Under the pieces are notes generated by a model. The model had not been told where the DNA came from, did no database searches, and was given only the letters and a program-made list of their open reading frames with translations. DNA of 5,072 nt, taken from an uncultured Alphaproteobacteria bacterium (GTDB lineage Bacteria; Pseudomonadota; Alphaproteobacteria; GCA-2731375). Made by a program: the position numbers and the translations under genes. The stretch is taken from positions 1 to 5,072 of the forward strand of contig CAJWZI010000171.1 of NCBI GenBank assembly GCA_913049615.1. Direction: 5' to 3'. Below, piece after piece: positions 4,923 through 5,072 of this stretch. How positions within the stretch are numbered: position 1 is the stretch's first letter; the number at the start of each line of letters is the position of its first letter.

Positions 4923-5072
4923 GAGAACAAGCGGATGGGCGGCTGCTGCTGCTTGTCCCCACCTCTTCCTACCGTATCGGTGACTTTCTGGCAGCGGCTG
5001 GCCGCTTAGGCGTTGATGTCACCGTAGGCTCAAACCAGGACGCAATCCTTGCGCACCGGACACCAGAAAATA
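4919..5072 (+). CDS. probable ATP-grasp domain protein, N-terminal fragment
   Basis: This frame starts with GTG at 4919-4921, overlapping the nfuA stop in the pattern ATGTGA, and runs off the right edge after 51 codons. The peptide reads (M)REQADGRLLLLVPTSSYR, then IGDFLAAAGRLGVDVTVGSN and QDAILAHRTPEN. A hydrophobic strand followed by PTSSYR and a helix with the sequence LGVDVTVGS resembles the Rossmann-like pre-ATP-grasp part of carboxylate-amine or carboxylate-thiol ligases of the biotin carboxylase/PurK kind. The nucleotide-binding domain itself lies outside the window, so reaction and substrate cannot be stated. No in-frame ATG exists near the start, and AGG in CAGGCAAGGGC upstream may be the ribosome binding site. 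The overlap implies co-transcription and translational coupling with nfuA. Confidence 0.6.
   Translation, partial: MREQADGRLLLLVPTSSYRIGDFLAAAGRLGVDVTVGSNQDAILAHRTPEN

Overview
The window looks like a piece of chromosome from an alphaproteobacterium, probably of the broad Rhodospirillales type and of moderate GC. The evidence is a DUF3572 protein (a family I know almost only from Alphaproteobacteria), a 55-residue cysteine-free ribosomal protein L33 of the alphaproteobacterial type next to NUDIX hydrolases, and a NifU-like scaffold beginning MFIQTEATPNP. There is no sign of phage, plasmid, insertion sequence or CRISPR.

Layout, left to right. Positions 1-1134 hold a minus-strand operon read DUF3572 -> HAD-family hydrolase -> ROK sugar kinase. 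The genes overlap or nearly touch, and the kinase runs off the left edge. Positions 1135-1947 are an 813-base stretch with no convincing gene; it holds two strong hairpins and weak traces of short plus-strand frames. Positions 1948-2115 are rpmG (minus), with a good sigma70-type promoter just upstream and a terminator-like palindrome downstream. Positions 2202-3553 are two tandem NUDIX hydrolase paralogs (minus), coupled by an ATGA overlap. Positions 3659-3988 are a single-domain rhodanese (minus). It diverges from nfuA (plus, 4074-4922) across an 85-base region. nfuA is followed, with a 4-base overlap, by the start of what looks like an ATP-grasp enzyme that runs off the right edge.

How the genes relate. 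Rhodanese and NfuA both belong to sulfur and Fe-S metabolism and share a divergent control region. The NUDIX pair is likely to hydrolyse nucleoside diphosphate-linked compounds. The HAD phosphatase and ROK kinase may form a small sugar or sugar-phosphate unit.

The most unusual item is the NfuA protein. It has an Nfu N-terminal domain and then two consecutive NifU-like domains. The first of these has lost its CxxC cluster-binding motif by a short deletion; the second keeps CQGC and an E. coli NfuA-like tail. Other points worth a look are the NUDIX duplication with an enlarged Nudix box, the empty 813 bases where many relatives carry divK-pleD between DUF3572 and rpmG, and the nfuA/ATP-grasp coupling. 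I see no clear evidence for a wholly new system.
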